DNA of 64,000 nt, taken from positions 1-64,000 of the forward strand of contig NZ_ADEG01000094.1 of NCBI RefSeq assembly GCF_000177075.1, given 5' to 3'. The notes beneath the pieces are model-generated. The model saw nothing but the letters and a program-made list of their open reading frames with translations. It had not been told where the DNA came from and ran no database searches. Below are positions 17,654-27,966 of this stretch, in pieces. The position numbers and the translations under genes were made by a program. Position 1 is the stretch's first letter. Every line of letters begins with the position of its first letter. The stretch is from Hoylesella buccalis ATCC 35310 (GTDB lineage: Bacteria > Bacteroidota > Bacteroidia > Bacteroidales > Bacteroidaceae).

Positions 17654-19702
17654 ATGAAAAAGTATTTAGTGCTGGCATTGTTGTCGTTGACAACGCTATT
17701 CACCCAAGCACAGATTGTAGACCCCATACAATCATCCGCACAACTCAAAACGGGGAAAACTGCTGAAGGCGAAATTGTCTTCAACCTTGATATTGAACAG
17801 GGATGGCACGTCTATTCCGTGAACCTTGGCAGCAGTGGGCCTATCGAGGCCTCTTTCCATGTCAACAAAATGGACGGCGTAGAGAAAGTGGGCGGCCTGG
17901 TGGCGCGCGGCAACGAAATCTCGAAGATGGACAACCTGTTTGGCATGAAGCTGCGCTTTTTTGAGCATAAGGCGCAGTTTGTCCAGAAAGTAAGGTTCAC
18001 CAAACCCAATTATACCATTGATGCTTATTTGGAATATGGCGCATGCAACGACCAAACGTGCATGCCACCGCAAGAAGTAGCCTACAAGAAAGCCGGGAAA
18101 TCGCCGGCCGTTGAGGCTGCAACAACACCGCAGGAACCGACTGAAAAAGAGGCGAAAGATACGGATTCGCCTTCATCCCTCAACCCAGACTCCATGCAGA
18201 CCGCGGCGACGGACACGCTTCTTCCCGCACCGGTGGATACCAACCAGGTGGCTGTCAGCACTGATTTATGGCAGCCTGTCATCCAAGAATTGCAACAACA
18301 GGATGGCCGTAGCGAGCAGAACGGTTCACTGTGGTTTCTGTTCCTGATGGGGTTTGCCGGCGGATTGCTGGCGCTGTTCACGCCCTGCGTATGGCCCATC
18401 ATCCCCATGACGGTAAGTTTCTTCCTCAAACGCACCAAGGACAAGGCCAAAGGCATGCGCGATGCCATTACCTACGGATTGGCCATCATCGTGATATTCC
18501 TGTCGCTGGGACTGCTTGTGACGGCATTTACTGATCCACACAAGCTCAACGAACTGGCAACCAGTGCGGTTTTCAACATTTTCTTCTTCCTGCTGCTGGT
18601 GGTGTTTGCACTCTCTTTCTTCGGATGGTTCGAGCTGCGGCTGCCTGAGTCATGGGGAAACAAGATGGACAGCAAGGCCTCTTCCACCACCGGATTACTC
18701 TCTATCTTTCTGATGGCCTTCACGTTGGTGCTGGTATCTTTCTCTTGTACAGCTCCCATCGTTGGTTTCTTGCTGGTACAAGCCGCCACATCGGGCAACT
18801 GGGTGGGGCCTGCCATCGGCATGTTTGGCTTCGCCTTGGCACTGGCTCTGCCGTTCACACTCTTCGCCCTGTTCCCTTCTTGGCTGAAGCAAGCACCCAA
18901 ATCGGGTTCTTGGATGAACACCATCAAGGTGGTATTGGGCTTCATCGAACTGGCCTTCGCCTTAAAGTTCCTCTCCGTAGCCGACCTGGCATACGGCTGG
19001 CACATCCTCGATCGTGAGGTGTTCTTGTCGCTGTGGATTGTCATCTTCGGCATGTTGGGACTTTATCTCATCGGACACCTCAAGTTCCAAAGCGACATGG
19101 TGGGCGGCGAGAGTAAACCCATGCCGGTGGTATGTATCATGCTGGGCATGATTTCGCTGGCCTTCACGGTGTACATGGTGCCTGGTCTTTGGGGCGCACC
19201 AGTCAAGGCCGTGAGTGCTTTCGCACCCCCAATCAGCACACAAGACTTCAACCTGAACAACAAAGAGGTTCACGCCGCCTATACTAATTACGAAGAAGGA
19301 ATGGCTGCCGCCAAAGCTCAGGGCAAGCCTGCTTTCATCGATTTCACCGGCTTTGGTTGCGTCAACTGCCGAAAGATGGAAGCGGCTGTGTGGACTGATC
19401 CATCGGTTGCGGAGGTATTGACAAAGGATTATGTGCTCATCTCCTTGTTCGTGGACGACAAAACGCCGCTGAAAGAACAGTTAGAAGTGATGGACAACGG
19501 CAAAAAGCGCACGCTTCGCACGGTTGGCGACAAATGGAGTTATCTGCAAAGTAGTAAGTTTGGCGCCAACACACAGCCCTTCTATGTGCCACTGGACAAT
19601 GCAGGAAAACCGCTGACTGGCTCATACAGCTATAAAGAAGATGTGTCGGCGTACCTCGACTTCTTGAAGAAAGGACTGGAGGCATACCGCAATCGCGACT
19701 AA
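17654..19702 (+). CDS. dsbD: Thiol:disulfide interchange protein DsbD
   Basis: A 682-residue protein that carries electrons from cytoplasmic thioredoxin to periplasmic thiol proteins. A signal peptide (1-20) precedes the DsbD_N domain (about 25-135), an acidic/Thr-rich linker (about 150-210), eight or so membrane segments with the paired cysteines in FTPCVWP (Cys245) and FSCTAPIVG (Cys365), and a C-terminal thioredoxin domain with GFGCVNCRKME (Cys569/Cys572). All redox cysteine positions of the transmembrane and C-terminal domains are intact. Transcribed from a clear promoter with a long leader. Confidence 0.95.
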   Translation: MKKYLVLALLSLTTLFTQAQIVDPIQSSAQLKTGKTAEGEIVFNLDIEQGWHVYSVNLGSSGPIEASFHVNKMDGVEKVGGLVARGNEISKMDNLFGMKLRFFEHKAQFVQKVRFTKPNYTIDAYLEYGACNDQTCMPPQEVAYKKAGKSPAVEAATTPQEPTEKEAKDTDSPSSLNPDSMQTAATDTLLPAPVDTNQVAVSTDLWQPVIQELQQQDGRSEQNGSLWFLFLMGFAGGLLALFTPCVWPIIPMTVSFFLKRTKDKAKGMRDAITYGLAIIVIFLSLGLLVTAFTDPHKLNELATSAVFNIFFFLLLVVFALSFFGWFELRLPESWGNKMDSKASSTTGLLSIFLMAFTLVLVSFSCTAPIVGFLLVQAATSGNWVGPAIGMFGFALALALPFTLFALFPSWLKQAPKSGSWMNTIKVVLGFIELAFALKFLSVADLAYGWHILDREVFLSLWIVIFGMLGLYLIGHLKFQSDMVGGESKPMPVVCIMLGMISLAFTVYMVPGLWGAPVKAVSAFAPPISTQDFNLNNKEVHAAYTNYEEGMAAAKAQGKPAFIDFTGFGCVNCRKMEAAVWTDPSVAEVLTKDYVLISLFVDDKTPLKEQLEVMDNGKKRTLRTVGDKWSYLQSSKFGANTQPFYVPLDNAGKPLTGSYSYKEDVSAYLDFLKKGLEAYRNRD

Positions 19703-19712
19703 CCTTGCACGC

Positions 19713-19749
19713 CCTTGCCACGCAATACAGATTGTGCTGCGTGGCAAGG
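19713..19749 (+). terminator. Stable hairpin between dsbD and the cysteine desulfidase-like gene
   Basis: A 12-pair stem (CCTTGCCACGCA at 19713-19724, TGCGTGGCAAGG at 19738-19749) with a 13-base loop, 10 bases after the dsbD stop. There is no T tract, so it may be a partial terminator or an mRNA-stabilising hairpin. Confidence 0.55.
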
Positions 19750-19826
19750 CAAACTGCTTTGCACAGGTAAGACACACCTACATACAAACAAACCACGATA
19801 TAAAAACCATTTGAATCTACAAAACC

Positions 19827-21119
19827 ATGCTTGAAGAACATATCCGAAAACAAATCATACAGCTCATCCACCAGGAAGTAGTGCCTGCCGTTGGATGCAC
19901 GGAGCCCATGGCCGTGGCGCTATGTACGGCCAAAGCAACGGAGATGTTGGGCTGTCGGCCCGAGAAAATAACCGCCCTACTGAGTGCTAACATCTTGAAA
20001 AACGCCATGGGTGTGGGCATTCCAGGTACAGGAATGATAGGACTACCCATTGCCATAGCGCTGGGCAGCATTGTAGGAAAGAGTGAATATCAGTTGGAAG
20101 TAATCAAGGATCTCACGCCTCAGACGCTGGAAGACGCGAAGAAATACATAGAGGAAAAACGCATAGACATCCAACTCAAACAGGGAATTACCGAGAAACT
20201 GTACATTGAGGTGACATGCCAGGCAAACGATCAAACGGCAAAGGCCATCATTGCAGGCGCGCATACCAACTTTGTCCACCTATGCAAAAATGGGGAAATC
20301 CTGCTCGACAAAGGGCTGAGGAAGCAAGATGAACCGGAGGAGAACGGCATACAGCTTTCCTTCCGGATGGTCTACGACTTCGCCACCACCACCCCCACCG
20401 ACGAAATCAGGTTCATGCTGAAAACAAAAGAGTATAACATGAATGCTGCCAATCAGTCGCTGAAGGGCAACTACGGCCACTGCTTGGGCAAGACGATGGA
20501 TCGTCCATTGAGCCGAGGGATATTTGGTAACAGCATCTACTCGCACATCATCGCCAAGACAGCATTGGCCTGCGACGCCCGAATGGGTGGGGCCATGATA
20601 CCGGTGATGAGCAATAGTGGGTCGGGAAACCAGGGTATCTGCGCCACAAACCCAGTGGTGGTGTACGCCATGGAAAACGAAAATACGGAAGAAGAACTTA
20701 TCCGTGCCCTGACACTCAGTCATCTATCGGCCATTTACATCAAGCAGAGCCTGGGCAAACTGTCGGCTCTGTGCGGCTGTGTGGTGGCCAGCATCGGCTC
20801 AAGCTGTGGCATCACCTACCTCATGGGCGGCGACTATGCCCACATCTGTCATGCTATCAAGAACATGATTGCCAACCTTACCGGCATGATTTGCGACGGA
20901 GCCAAGCCCAGTTGCTCACTAAAAATCAGCTCAGGTGTCAGCACTGCGGTGCTTTCGGCCTTGCTGTCGATGGAAAACAAGCATGTAACGTCGGCAGAAG
21001 GTATCATCGACGAGGACGTGGATCGCTCGATACGCAACCTCACCAGCATTGGCAAAGACGCCATGGGCATGACTGATGAGATGGTTCTAAGTATCATGAC
21101 CAGCAAACAACGGTGCTAA
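19827..21119 (+). CDS. UPF0597 (CdsB/YhaM) family: cysteine desulfidase or serine dehydratase-like protein
   Basis: A 430-residue protein of the UPF0597 family, related to the iron-sulfur serine dehydratase alpha chain. Characterised members (Methanocaldococcus CdsA-type, E. coli YhaM/CyuA) split cysteine into sulfide, ammonia and pyruvate. The N-terminal VGCTEPMAVALCTAKA holds Cys24, a likely cluster ligand, and the C-terminal half has ATNPVVVYA, GCVVASIGSSCGITYL and CDGAKPSCSLK with further cysteines. Length is as usual. It follows dsbD by 124 bases; the pairing of a cysteine catabolic enzyme with a thiol-redox gene may be meaningful but is not proven. Confidence 0.8.
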   Translation: MLEEHIRKQIIQLIHQEVVPAVGCTEPMAVALCTAKATEMLGCRPEKITALLSANILKNAMGVGIPGTGMIGLPIAIALGSIVGKSEYQLEVIKDLTPQTLEDAKKYIEEKRIDIQLKQGITEKLYIEVTCQANDQTAKAIIAGAHTNFVHLCKNGEILLDKGLRKQDEPEENGIQLSFRMVYDFATTTPTDEIRFMLKTKEYNMNAANQSLKGNYGHCLGKTMDRPLSRGIFGNSIYSHIIAKTALACDARMGGAMIPVMSNSGSGNQGICATNPVVVYAMENENTEEELIRALTLSHLSAIYIKQSLGKLSALCGCVVASIGSSCGITYLMGGDYAHICHAIKNMIANLTGMICDGAKPSCSLKISSGVSTAVLSALLSMENKHVTSAEGIIDEDVDRSIRNLTSIGKDAMGMTDEMVLSIMTSKQRC

Positions 21120-21305
21120 GTATCGTTCCCAAACCTGCGTCTTTCCCCCGTAAAGTCCATGGACATCCAACGCTGGCGATAGCATCAATGCCGGCTATCG
21201 TCATGAGCGTGCACTCGCAATGCTACTATTAGTGATAGCAAAGAATAAGGCATGCGCCATTGAGGAGATATCACAAGGTATATTATGACTTGTCCCGTCT
21301 TCGCC

Positions 21306-22877
21306 TTAATTCATCAGTTCAACGGCCTTAAGGACAATGTCATTGGTTTCATTGATAATCTGGAAATACTCATTCATGTCCCACAAATCGCGTGCAACCA
21401 ATGCCTTGAGTTGGTTTTTCACAGCGGGTAAGGTCGTTTGTAATTCCTCCTTATCCTTCGGTTTCACCTTTTCTTTCTCACCAGAGTGAATCACTGCATC
21501 CACCAACTGCTGCGGAACATCAAACTCACGCACAAACTTTGCGAAGGTTGGATATTGTTTTTGCAGTTGTTTACGATGTTGGTCAACATATTTCAGATTC
21601 TCTGTAATGATGATTCCCTTGGCTGCCAACTGCCGATGATACGGTGTGAATTTGGTCGTATCGAGTGGAACAAAGTAATCAGGCATGATGCCTCCGCCAC
21701 CATATACCGTGCGTTTGAGGCGCAAAGTCTTATACTTCAGCGAGTCAGCGAAATGAATACTGTCGGCACTATACAGCTCCCCATGCTTGAAACGAGTGTC
21801 CAATTCTCGGGCATAGCTTTCGTTATCACCCTTGGTATATGGTTTTTGAATACAACGTCCCGATGGAGTATAGTAGTGAGCGATGGTGAGTCGCATCATA
21901 CTTCCATCAGGAAAATCGATCGGACGCTGCACCAAACCCTTCCCAAACGAACGCCGTCCAACCACCTGCCCTCTGTCTTGGTCCTGGATAGCTCCTGTAA
22001 CAATCTCGGCAGCGGATGCTGAAAACTCATTCATCAGCACCATCACCTTGCCCGAAAGCAAACTACCGTTACCGTGTGCCGTATATTCTATACGCTCTGC
22101 GCGTCGTCCTTTGGTATAAACAATCAAGTCGTTGCGCTGCAAAAACTCATTGGCTATCTTCACCGCAGCTTGCAAATAGCCACCTCCGTTGTCCTGCAAA
22201 TCCAAGACAAGGTCACGCATTCCCTGCTTTTTCAGTGCAGTGATACAGACCATAAACTCATCATAAGTGGTCGCACCAAAGCTCCCTATGCGCACATAGC
22301 CTAATTGGGGACGGAGCATGTAACTGGCATCAACGGTTTTAACAGGTATCTTATCGCGCACTACGGTAAAGTAAAGCCGCTCCCCAATGCCCTTACGGAG
22401 GATGCCCAACTTTACTTTTGTTCCTTTCTTTCCACGCAACCGCCGCATAATCTCTTCGCGTGCCATCTTGACACCCGCAATGCTACTGTCGTTAACACTC
22501 ACGATTCGGTCGCCGGCCATGATGCCCACCTTCTCCGATGGACCATTGGTAATGGTCTGAATGACCATGAGTGTGTCTTGCATCATGTTGAATTGAATGC
22601 CAATACCTTCAAAAGATCCCTGCAAAGATTCAGTCATGGCCTTGGTTTCTTTCGCCGTTGTATAAGAAGAGTGTGGGTCTAGCTTCTCCAACATACCACG
22701 AATGGCGTCTTCAACCAGTTTGTCTTCGTTCACCGTATCAACATAAAGATTGTTGATGGCCATCTCCGCAATTTGCAACTTGCGAAGAGGTGAATCTTTC
22801 CCAAAATTGATATTGATTTGAGCGGATACTGAATAAACTATCAATAGTGCCCAACATGTAGCAACGAGTCGTCTCAT
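21306..22877 (-). CDS. S41-family C-terminal processing peptidase
   Basis: A 523-residue secreted serine protease. A signal peptide (MRRLVATCWALLIVYSVSAQ) leads to the N-terminal helical region, a PDZ domain (about 85-165, with GIGIQFNMMQDTLMV and PSEKVGIMAGDRIVSVN) and the S41 core. The catalytic Ser is in MNEFSASAAEIVTGA and the Lys in GRRSFGKGLVQ. CtpA-type proteases trim periplasmic and envelope proteins. An upstream ATG (22955) would overlap parE and lacks a signal peptide, so 22877 is chosen. The gene follows parE by 70 bases on the same strand. Confidence 0.92.
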   Translation of the reverse strand: MRRLVATCWALLIVYSVSAQININFGKDSPLRKLQIAEMAINNLYVDTVNEDKLVEDAIRGMLEKLDPHSSYTTAKETKAMTESLQGSFEGIGIQFNMMQDTLMVIQTITNGPSEKVGIMAGDRIVSVNDSSIAGVKMAREEIMRRLRGKKGTKVKLGILRKGIGERLYFTVVRDKIPVKTVDASYMLRPQLGYVRIGSFGATTYDEFMVCITALKKQGMRDLVLDLQDNGGGYLQAAVKIANEFLQRNDLIVYTKGRRAERIEYTAHGNGSLLSGKVMVLMNEFSASAAEIVTGAIQDQDRGQVVGRRSFGKGLVQRPIDFPDGSMMRLTIAHYYTPSGRCIQKPYTKGDNESYARELDTRFKHGELYSADSIHFADSLKYKTLRLKRTVYGGGGIMPDYFVPLDTTKFTPYHRQLAAKGIIITENLKYVDQHRKQLQKQYPTFAKFVREFDVPQQLVDAVIHSGEKEKVKPKDKEELQTTLPAVKNQLKALVARDLWDMNEYFQIINETNDIVLKAVELMN

Positions 22878-22947
22878 TTGTCTGATTTTACATAAAAGAA
22901 TTGTTCGCCCCAAAGACATCGATTCTCCGCCTAAATGACAAAGATTG

Positions 22948-24960
22948 TCAGTCAATTGGTTTGAGTTCGTCTTCCGGAAGGTCTTCCTCGACCACCAGAT
23001 TATCGATGATAAAGTTTTGTCGTTCCATGGTATTCTTGCCCATGTAATACTCCAAAAGCTTTTGTACTTGGTCGTTTTTGTGCAGCGTCACCTGTTCCAG
23101 TCGCATGTCAGGCCCGATGAAATGGACAAATTCGTCAGGAGATATCTCTCCCAATCCTTTGAATCGGGTGATTTCAGGCTCGGGTCCCAGATCCTTAATC
23201 GCTTCTTGTCGCTCTTCATCACTATAACAGTAGCGAGTGATGAAATCGCTCTTTCGCTCTTTTTTGTCACGACTGGCGTCCGCATCTGCTATCACTTGCT
23301 TATTTTTAATCTTCGTTCTGCGGTTACGAACACGAAAAAGAGGCGTCTGCAACACATACACATGTCCTTTCTTGATAAGCTCGGGGAAGAACTGTAGAAA
23401 GAAAGTGATAATCAACAGACGGATGTGCATGCCGTCGACATCGGCATCTGTGGCGACAATTACCTTGTTGTAGCGCAGCGTGTCTAGGCCATCTTCAATG
23501 TCGAGAGCCGCCTGCAAGAGGTTGAACTCCTCGTTTTCGTACACCACCTTCTTGGTCAAACCGTACGAATTGAGTGGTTTTCCCCGCAACGAGAACACCG
23601 CTTGTGTGTTCACATCCCTGCTCTTGGTGATGCTGCCGCTGGCCGAATCGCCCTCGGTAATAAAGATACAACTCTCCTCCTTGCGATCATTTTTCTCGTC
23701 ACTGAAGTGAATTCGGCAATCACGCAACTTCTTATTGTGCAAGTTGGCCTTCTTGGCACGCTCTCTGGCGAGCTTCGTTACCCCCGCCATAGCTTTGCGT
23801 TCGTGCTCGCTGGCCTTGATCTTAGTCTCCAGCACGTCCGCACAATCTTCCTTGTGGATGTGCAGGTAGTTGTCCACCTCACGCTTGATGAAATCGCCCA
23901 CGTACTTGTTGATGGTCTCACCACCTGGTGCCATAAGCGTCGACCCCAGTTTAATCTTGGTCTGACTCTCGAAAACAGGCTCTTCCACGTTGATGGCTAC
24001 GGCCGCCACAAGGCCGTTTCGAATGTCGGTGTACTCGTAGTTTTTGTCGTAAAACTCTTTGATAGTCTTGGCGATATGCTCCTTGAAAGCACTCTGATGC
24101 GTGCCTCCCTGCGTGGTATGCTGTCCGTTGACAAACGAGTGGTATTCTTCTCCGTACTGATTGGTATGTGTGAAGGCAATCTCGATGTCATCGCCAATCA
24201 CATGAACAATAGGGTACAATCCGTCCGTTGTCATGTTGTCGTTAAGCAAGTCCTCCAATCCGTTACGGCTTTTGATGCGCCGTCCATTGTACATAATGGT
24301 GAGTCCGGCATTCAGATAGGTATAGTTGCGCAGCATGGTTTCCACGATATCATCGTGGAACGAGTAGTTCTTGAACAGCGTGTTGTCGGGTTCAAAATAG
24401 ACATAGGTACCCGTTTCATCCTTCGTTTTATCGGTCTGATCGGTCTTAATCTCACCTTTTTCAAACGTAATGGAACGAACTTTCCCCTCTCTGTACGACT
24501 TCACCTCAAAATGTGCACTCAAAGCATTCACGGCTTTGAGACCCACACCGTTCAATCCCACACTCTTCTTAAACGCTTTCGAATCGTATTTTCCACCTGT
24601 ATTCAGCATGCTCACGGCCTCTACCAGTTTGCCTTGTGGAATACCACGACCGTAGTCGCGCACGCTGACGCGCAGGTTTTCTTCCACGTCAATCTCAATT
24701 CGGTCGCCCGACTTCATCTTAAACTCGTCGATGGAGTTGTCAATCACTTCCTTCAACAGCACATAGATGCCATCCTCGGGCAAGTTTCCATCGCCCAATC
24801 GGCCGATGTACATGCCCGGACGGGTACGCACATGCTCCATATCCGACAGGTGCCGGATGTTGTCGTCTGTATAAGAAACGATTTCTTCTGCCCCAACCGG
24901 AGCAGAAGCTGTATTGTTATGATTCGTCGATTGCAATTCTTGCTTGTTTTTATCAGTCAT
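22948..24960 (-). CDS. parE: DNA topoisomerase IV subunit B
   Basis: A 670-residue type II topoisomerase ATPase subunit. The GHKL ATPase domain has VIDNSIDEF (catalytic Glu and Asn), [11 protein letters not shown] and [14 protein letters not shown]; the transducer follows. The TOPRIM domain shows [21 protein letters not shown] and [13 protein letters not shown]. The length, about 670 rather than about 650 or 800, and the Bacteroidota sequence features favour ParE over GyrB, though the two are paralogues. The partner parC is not in this window. A long opposite-strand reading frame (23602-24999) is an artefact of codon bias. Confidence 0.88.
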   Translation of the reverse strand: MTDKNKQELQSTNHNNTASAPVGAEEIVSYTDDNIRHLSDMEHVRTRPGMYIGRLGDGNLPEDGIYVLLKEVIDNSIDEFKMKSGDRIEIDVEENLRVSVRDYGRGIPQGKLVEAVSMLNTGGKYDSKAFKKSVGLNGVGLKAVNALSAHFEVKSYREGKVRSITFEKGEIKTDQTDKTKDETGTYVYFEPDNTLFKNYSFHDDIVETMLRNYTYLNAGLTIMYNGRRIKSRNGLEDLLNDNMTTDGLYPIVHVIGDDIEIAFTHTNQYGEEYHSFVNGQHTTQGGTHQSAFKEHIAKTIKEFYDKNYEYTDIRNGLVAAVAINVEEPVFESQTKIKLGSTLMAPGGETINKYVGDFIKREVDNYLHIHKEDCADVLETKIKASEHERKAMAGVTKLARERAKKANLHNKKLRDCRIHFSDEKNDRKEESCIFITEGDSASGSITKSRDVNTQAVFSLRGKPLNSYGLTKKVVYENEEFNLLQAALDIEDGLDTLRYNKVIVATDADVDGMHIRLLIITFFLQFFPELIKKGHVYVLQTPLFRVRNRRTKIKNKQVIADADASRDKKERKSDFITRYCYSDEERQEAIKDLGPEPEITRFKGLGEISPDEFVHFIGPDMRLEQVTLHKNDQVQKLLEYYMGKNTMERQNFIIDNLVVEEDLPEDELKPID

Positions 24961-25107
24961 CGGTTTTTTGGTTGTTATTCGTTTTCAGCAGTTCCGTAGG
25001 GGATGGTTTCTACCATATCAGCACACTCTACATACCATCGTCACGCACGAAAGAGCGTTTAAAACCCCAAAAAGAATCCACTTACCCGATACGGCTGTGG
25101 GCAAGAA

Positions 25108-26256
25108 TTAAATCTTCTTCTTGAAACAGCTGCGACGCTTATGATTCGTAGGCTTCAGCGGTCCCCATTGACTTTGCACGCCCTCATTGGTTTCCAGCTC
25201 CACTTGACTCTCGGCCCAAGTGAACCCATACTTGTTAAACACAGGTATCAAATCGGTGAACAACAAGGCATTGGCACCCTTGGATCGATACTCTGGCAGC
25301 ACACCCATCAACAGCAAGTCGCCCCCACCTCCTGTCTTTTGAAACTTGATGGCCCGCAACAGATGCCACCACCCCCAGGGGAGCAAGCGGCCTCTACGGC
25401 ATTTTTGTAAGGCATACGACAGGGATGGAATTGAAATGCCCACGCCAATGAGCTTCCTGTCCTTATTCCAATCCTCAATGAGCGTAATCATGTTCAAATC
25501 GGCGAAGCGAAGATACATGTTCACATAGTGATCAATCTGCTTCTCACTGAGTTCAGAATAGCCATAAAGGTCTTTGTACGTCTCGTTGATGATGTCAAAA
25601 ACCTTTCGTCCATAATCGGTCTTTTTCACTTCCCTTCGGGTCAGTTTCTTGATGTGCAGGTTGTAACGCGTTTCTACAACCTCGGCTATCTTCGCATATT
25701 TCTCAGGAATTTCCTTAGGAACGTCAAAGAAATATTCCACATAATTCTGGTCAACTTCCCATCCGCCCAACTTCTCTATATGCTGTGGGTAGTAAGGATA
25801 ATTGTAAATGGTGATCATCGTACTGAGCTTATCAAAGCCCCACGTGAGCATTCCTTCAGGATCCATGTCGGTGAAACCCAATGGACCCACCATCTCGGTC
25901 ATGCCTTTTGAGCGGCCATAGGCAGCCACTTCATCAAACAAGGCGCGAGATACCTCCAAGTCATCTATGAAGTCAATCCAGCCAAAACGCACGATCTTCG
26001 TTTTCCATTTTTCATTGGCTCGATGGTTAATGATGGCTGCTACGCGCCCTACTACTTTACCCTGTTTGTACGCAATATAATATTCTGCCTCGCAAAACTC
26101 AAATGCAGCGTTCTTATCTTTACGCAAGGTGTTCATATCGTCCATGAAAAGATTCGGAACATCGTATGGGTTTCCCTCATAAAGGTCGTAATGAAAGTCA
26201 ACGAACGTTCTCAAATCGCGCAGCGACTCGACCTTTTTAATTTGTACAGATGGCAT
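25108..26256 (-). CDS. GNAT-like N-acetyltransferase of the YghO type
   Basis: A 382-residue protein common in Bacteroidota and similar to E. coli YghO. The N-terminal half reads as an acetyltransferase-like domain (FCEAEYYIAYKQGKVVGRVA, then GPLGFTDMDPEGMLTWG), and the C-terminal part has a second GNAT-like stretch (LLLMGVLPEYRSKGANALLF) with the acetyl-CoA loop. Function is unknown. The ATG at 26256 is preferred to 26280: the promoter 35 bases upstream gives it a leader of about 28 bases. The 147 bases between this gene and parE hold nothing recognisable. Confidence 0.7.
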   Translation of the reverse strand: MPSVQIKKVESLRDLRTFVDFHYDLYEGNPYDVPNLFMDDMNTLRKDKNAAFEFCEAEYYIAYKQGKVVGRVAAIINHRANEKWKTKIVRFGWIDFIDDLEVSRALFDEVAAYGRSKGMTEMVGPLGFTDMDPEGMLTWGFDKLSTMITIYNYPYYPQHIEKLGGWEVDQNYVEYFFDVPKEIPEKYAKIAEVVETRYNLHIKKLTRREVKKTDYGRKVFDIINETYKDLYGYSELSEKQIDHYVNMYLRFADLNMITLIEDWNKDRKLIGVGISIPSLSYALQKCRRGRLLPWGWWHLLRAIKFQKTGGGGDLLLMGVLPEYRSKGANALLFTDLIPVFNKYGFTWAESQVELETNEGVQSQWGPLKPTNHKRRSCFKKKI

Positions 26257-26290
26257 TCTTTTTAATAAGATTGTATGCAATATAGGCTTG

Positions 26291-26322
26291 CAAAGTTACG
26301 CTTATTTGGCCTATTTTCAAAA
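26291..26322 (-). promoter_or_regulatory. Promoter of the YghO-type gene
   Basis: On the minus strand TAACTTTG (26291-26298) and TTTTG (26318-26322) are 19 bases apart. Confidence 0.65.
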
Positions 26323-26405
26323 TAAAACGCCTACATTTTTTACCGCTCGCGGGAGTGCAAGCATGACAAGGGGAATCACGCTCCTGCTGAAGAGCATTTC
26401 AATAG

Positions 26406-26492
26406 CAATGAGTTTGACATCCAAAGTCATTGAGTTTAGCAGCCAAAGTCATTGAGTTTGGAGCCCAAAGTCATTGAGTTTGGCGGGCAAGT
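26406..26492 (+). repeat. Tandem repeat, four copies of a 22-base unit
   Basis: Units start at 26406, 26428, 26450 and 26472. Each has the frame CATTGAGTTT, then a variable middle (AGCAG, GGAGC, GGCGG, GACAT), then CCAAAGT or a close variant. It lies between a promoter and the 3' end of the methyltransferase gene. The rest of this 400-base gap (26323-26664) holds no supported gene. Confidence 0.9.
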
Positions 26493-26664
26493 GTTTTCGA
26501 GTATTCTATCAAATAGCGAGAAAAAGATATAAACATCTGTTTATCAATAATATACATTGCCATGGCGGCGATGTCAAACAAGCTCGTCATCGACCGGTGC
26601 GCACATATCAAACAGCAGATTGTTATCCATCTTACGCATGAGCGGTTGATGACAACGTCACCGA

Positions 26665-27918
26665 TTATTTGCTGCAAATCAACAGAACATGCCGCCCATC
26701 TGCCTGCGTGGTAGCGAAAACATAAACCGCTCCCCCATCCTTCAGTTTGAGCCGTTTGCGCAACTCGGCCACGGAAAGGGGAAAGTTGCGGGTGGTGATG
26801 TTGGCCTGGCGCACGTCGCGAAGCACTGACCTCAGTTCTTTCTTGTTCATCGATGCGAGGGCTTGAATACAGAACTTCCGCCCTGGAAACGCCGGGAGGT
26901 CACGCTCGGAGATAAAGAGATGCGAGTTGGGTGCTATCTTCCGAACGCCCAATTGGGCGCTCACAGCCGAGAAACAACCGGCCTTCATGATTGACGCATG
27001 GGGCTCATAGAGGTACAATCCCGGCCGTATATCTTCGGGACTTACGTAAGGAGGCGGTACGACAGACGGCTCATCGGCCGAACAAACAAAGGCCTGGTCA
27101 TCATTCACACAATGGAGGGTGAGCGGCTTATGCCGTTGCTTGCTCAAGACGAAGAGCAGTTCTTTGCACTCGTTTCTCACCGACAGGACATGTATCTCGC
27201 ACACCTTCACCCCATCAGTCTCGAGTTGAGCCACGGCTTGGTGCCAGTCGAGCATCGGAGAGAGCTTCACCATGACAAAAAGACTCTTATCCGTGAGCTC
27301 TTCTTTCAGGCTCAACAAATCAGGTGTGCAGTCGCTGATGGCCACCGTTTTGCCGCCCTGTCGGTCACGACGGGCAGGATCCAGGTAGATTACCGTGGCG
27401 TGATTCATCCGCCGAAGATAGTCCACACCATCGGCACACACCACTTCTGCCTGTTGCAAACCTAAGAGGGAGAAATTGTGTTGAGCCATCTCGCACAACG
27501 CTTGTTGCCGTTCTACGTAGATACAACGCTCGAATTGACGGGCCATGAAGGAGAAATCAACTCCAAAACCGCCTGTCAAATCGACCAAAGATGGCTCTGT
27601 TTCATGGGGCAGATGGGCTTTCTTCGGGTCTTCTGACCATGATTCTTGACCGAAATCTGCACAGAGCCGCGCGGCCAACTGCGCTTTGTAGCGCGCCGTT
27701 TGCTCGGAAGAGCATTGCTCCATAGACAGGTGTGGCGGGTACAACAATGCGTCTATCGCTGCCCAGGACGGCAGTTTTTGTCGGGCAGTCTGTCGCCCCG
27801 CAATCTGTTGCAAGGCCAAAGGCATGTCCACACCTGGGTGTTGACCTCCCTTGAGGGCCAGCTGTCGCACGTCATCATCGGCGTGTTGGCGAATGAATGC
27901 TGCGGTAACTTCGTTCAT
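26665..27918 (-). CDS. Class I SAM-dependent methyltransferase with THUMP-like domain
   Basis: A 417-residue protein. An N-terminal helical region precedes a Rossmann methyltransferase core with LVDLTGGFGVDFSFMA (SAM-binding motif I, about 115-130), VYVERQQALCEMA and the catalytic-type VIYLDPARRD. The C-terminal third resembles the THUMP-like domain annotated in this Bacteroidota family, ending in IHVLSVRNECKELLFVL and a basic tail. The nucleic-acid target (probably an rRNA or tRNA) is unknown. It lies 48 bases downstream of the dipeptidase gene. Confidence 0.8.
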   Translation of the reverse strand: MNEVTAAFIRQHADDDVRQLALKGGQHPGVDMPLALQQIAGRQTARQKLPSWAAIDALLYPPHLSMEQCSSEQTARYKAQLAARLCADFGQESWSEDPKKAHLPHETEPSLVDLTGGFGVDFSFMARQFERCIYVERQQALCEMAQHNFSLLGLQQAEVVCADGVDYLRRMNHATVIYLDPARRDRQGGKTVAISDCTPDLLSLKEELTDKSLFVMVKLSPMLDWHQAVAQLETDGVKVCEIHVLSVRNECKELLFVLSKQRHKPLTLHCVNDDQAFVCSADEPSVVPPPYVSPEDIRPGLYLYEPHASIMKAGCFSAVSAQLGVRKIAPNSHLFISERDLPAFPGRKFCIQALASMNKKELRSVLRDVRQANITTRNFPLSVAELRKRLKLKDGGAVYVFATTQADGRHVLLICSK

Positions 27919-27966
27919 CATACCCATCTCTTCATCGAAAATAAAATAAAAAAAGTAGCCGGCGGG

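Noticed and set aside
23602..24999. A 465-codon plus-strand open frame opposite parE
   Set aside because: It runs antisense to a complete, motif-rich parE; its composition has no domain and the frame follows from parE codon bias.
26471..26677. A 68-codon minus-strand frame downstream of the methyltransferase gene
   Set aside because: It runs into the 22-base tandem repeat and has no promoter or family resemblance.
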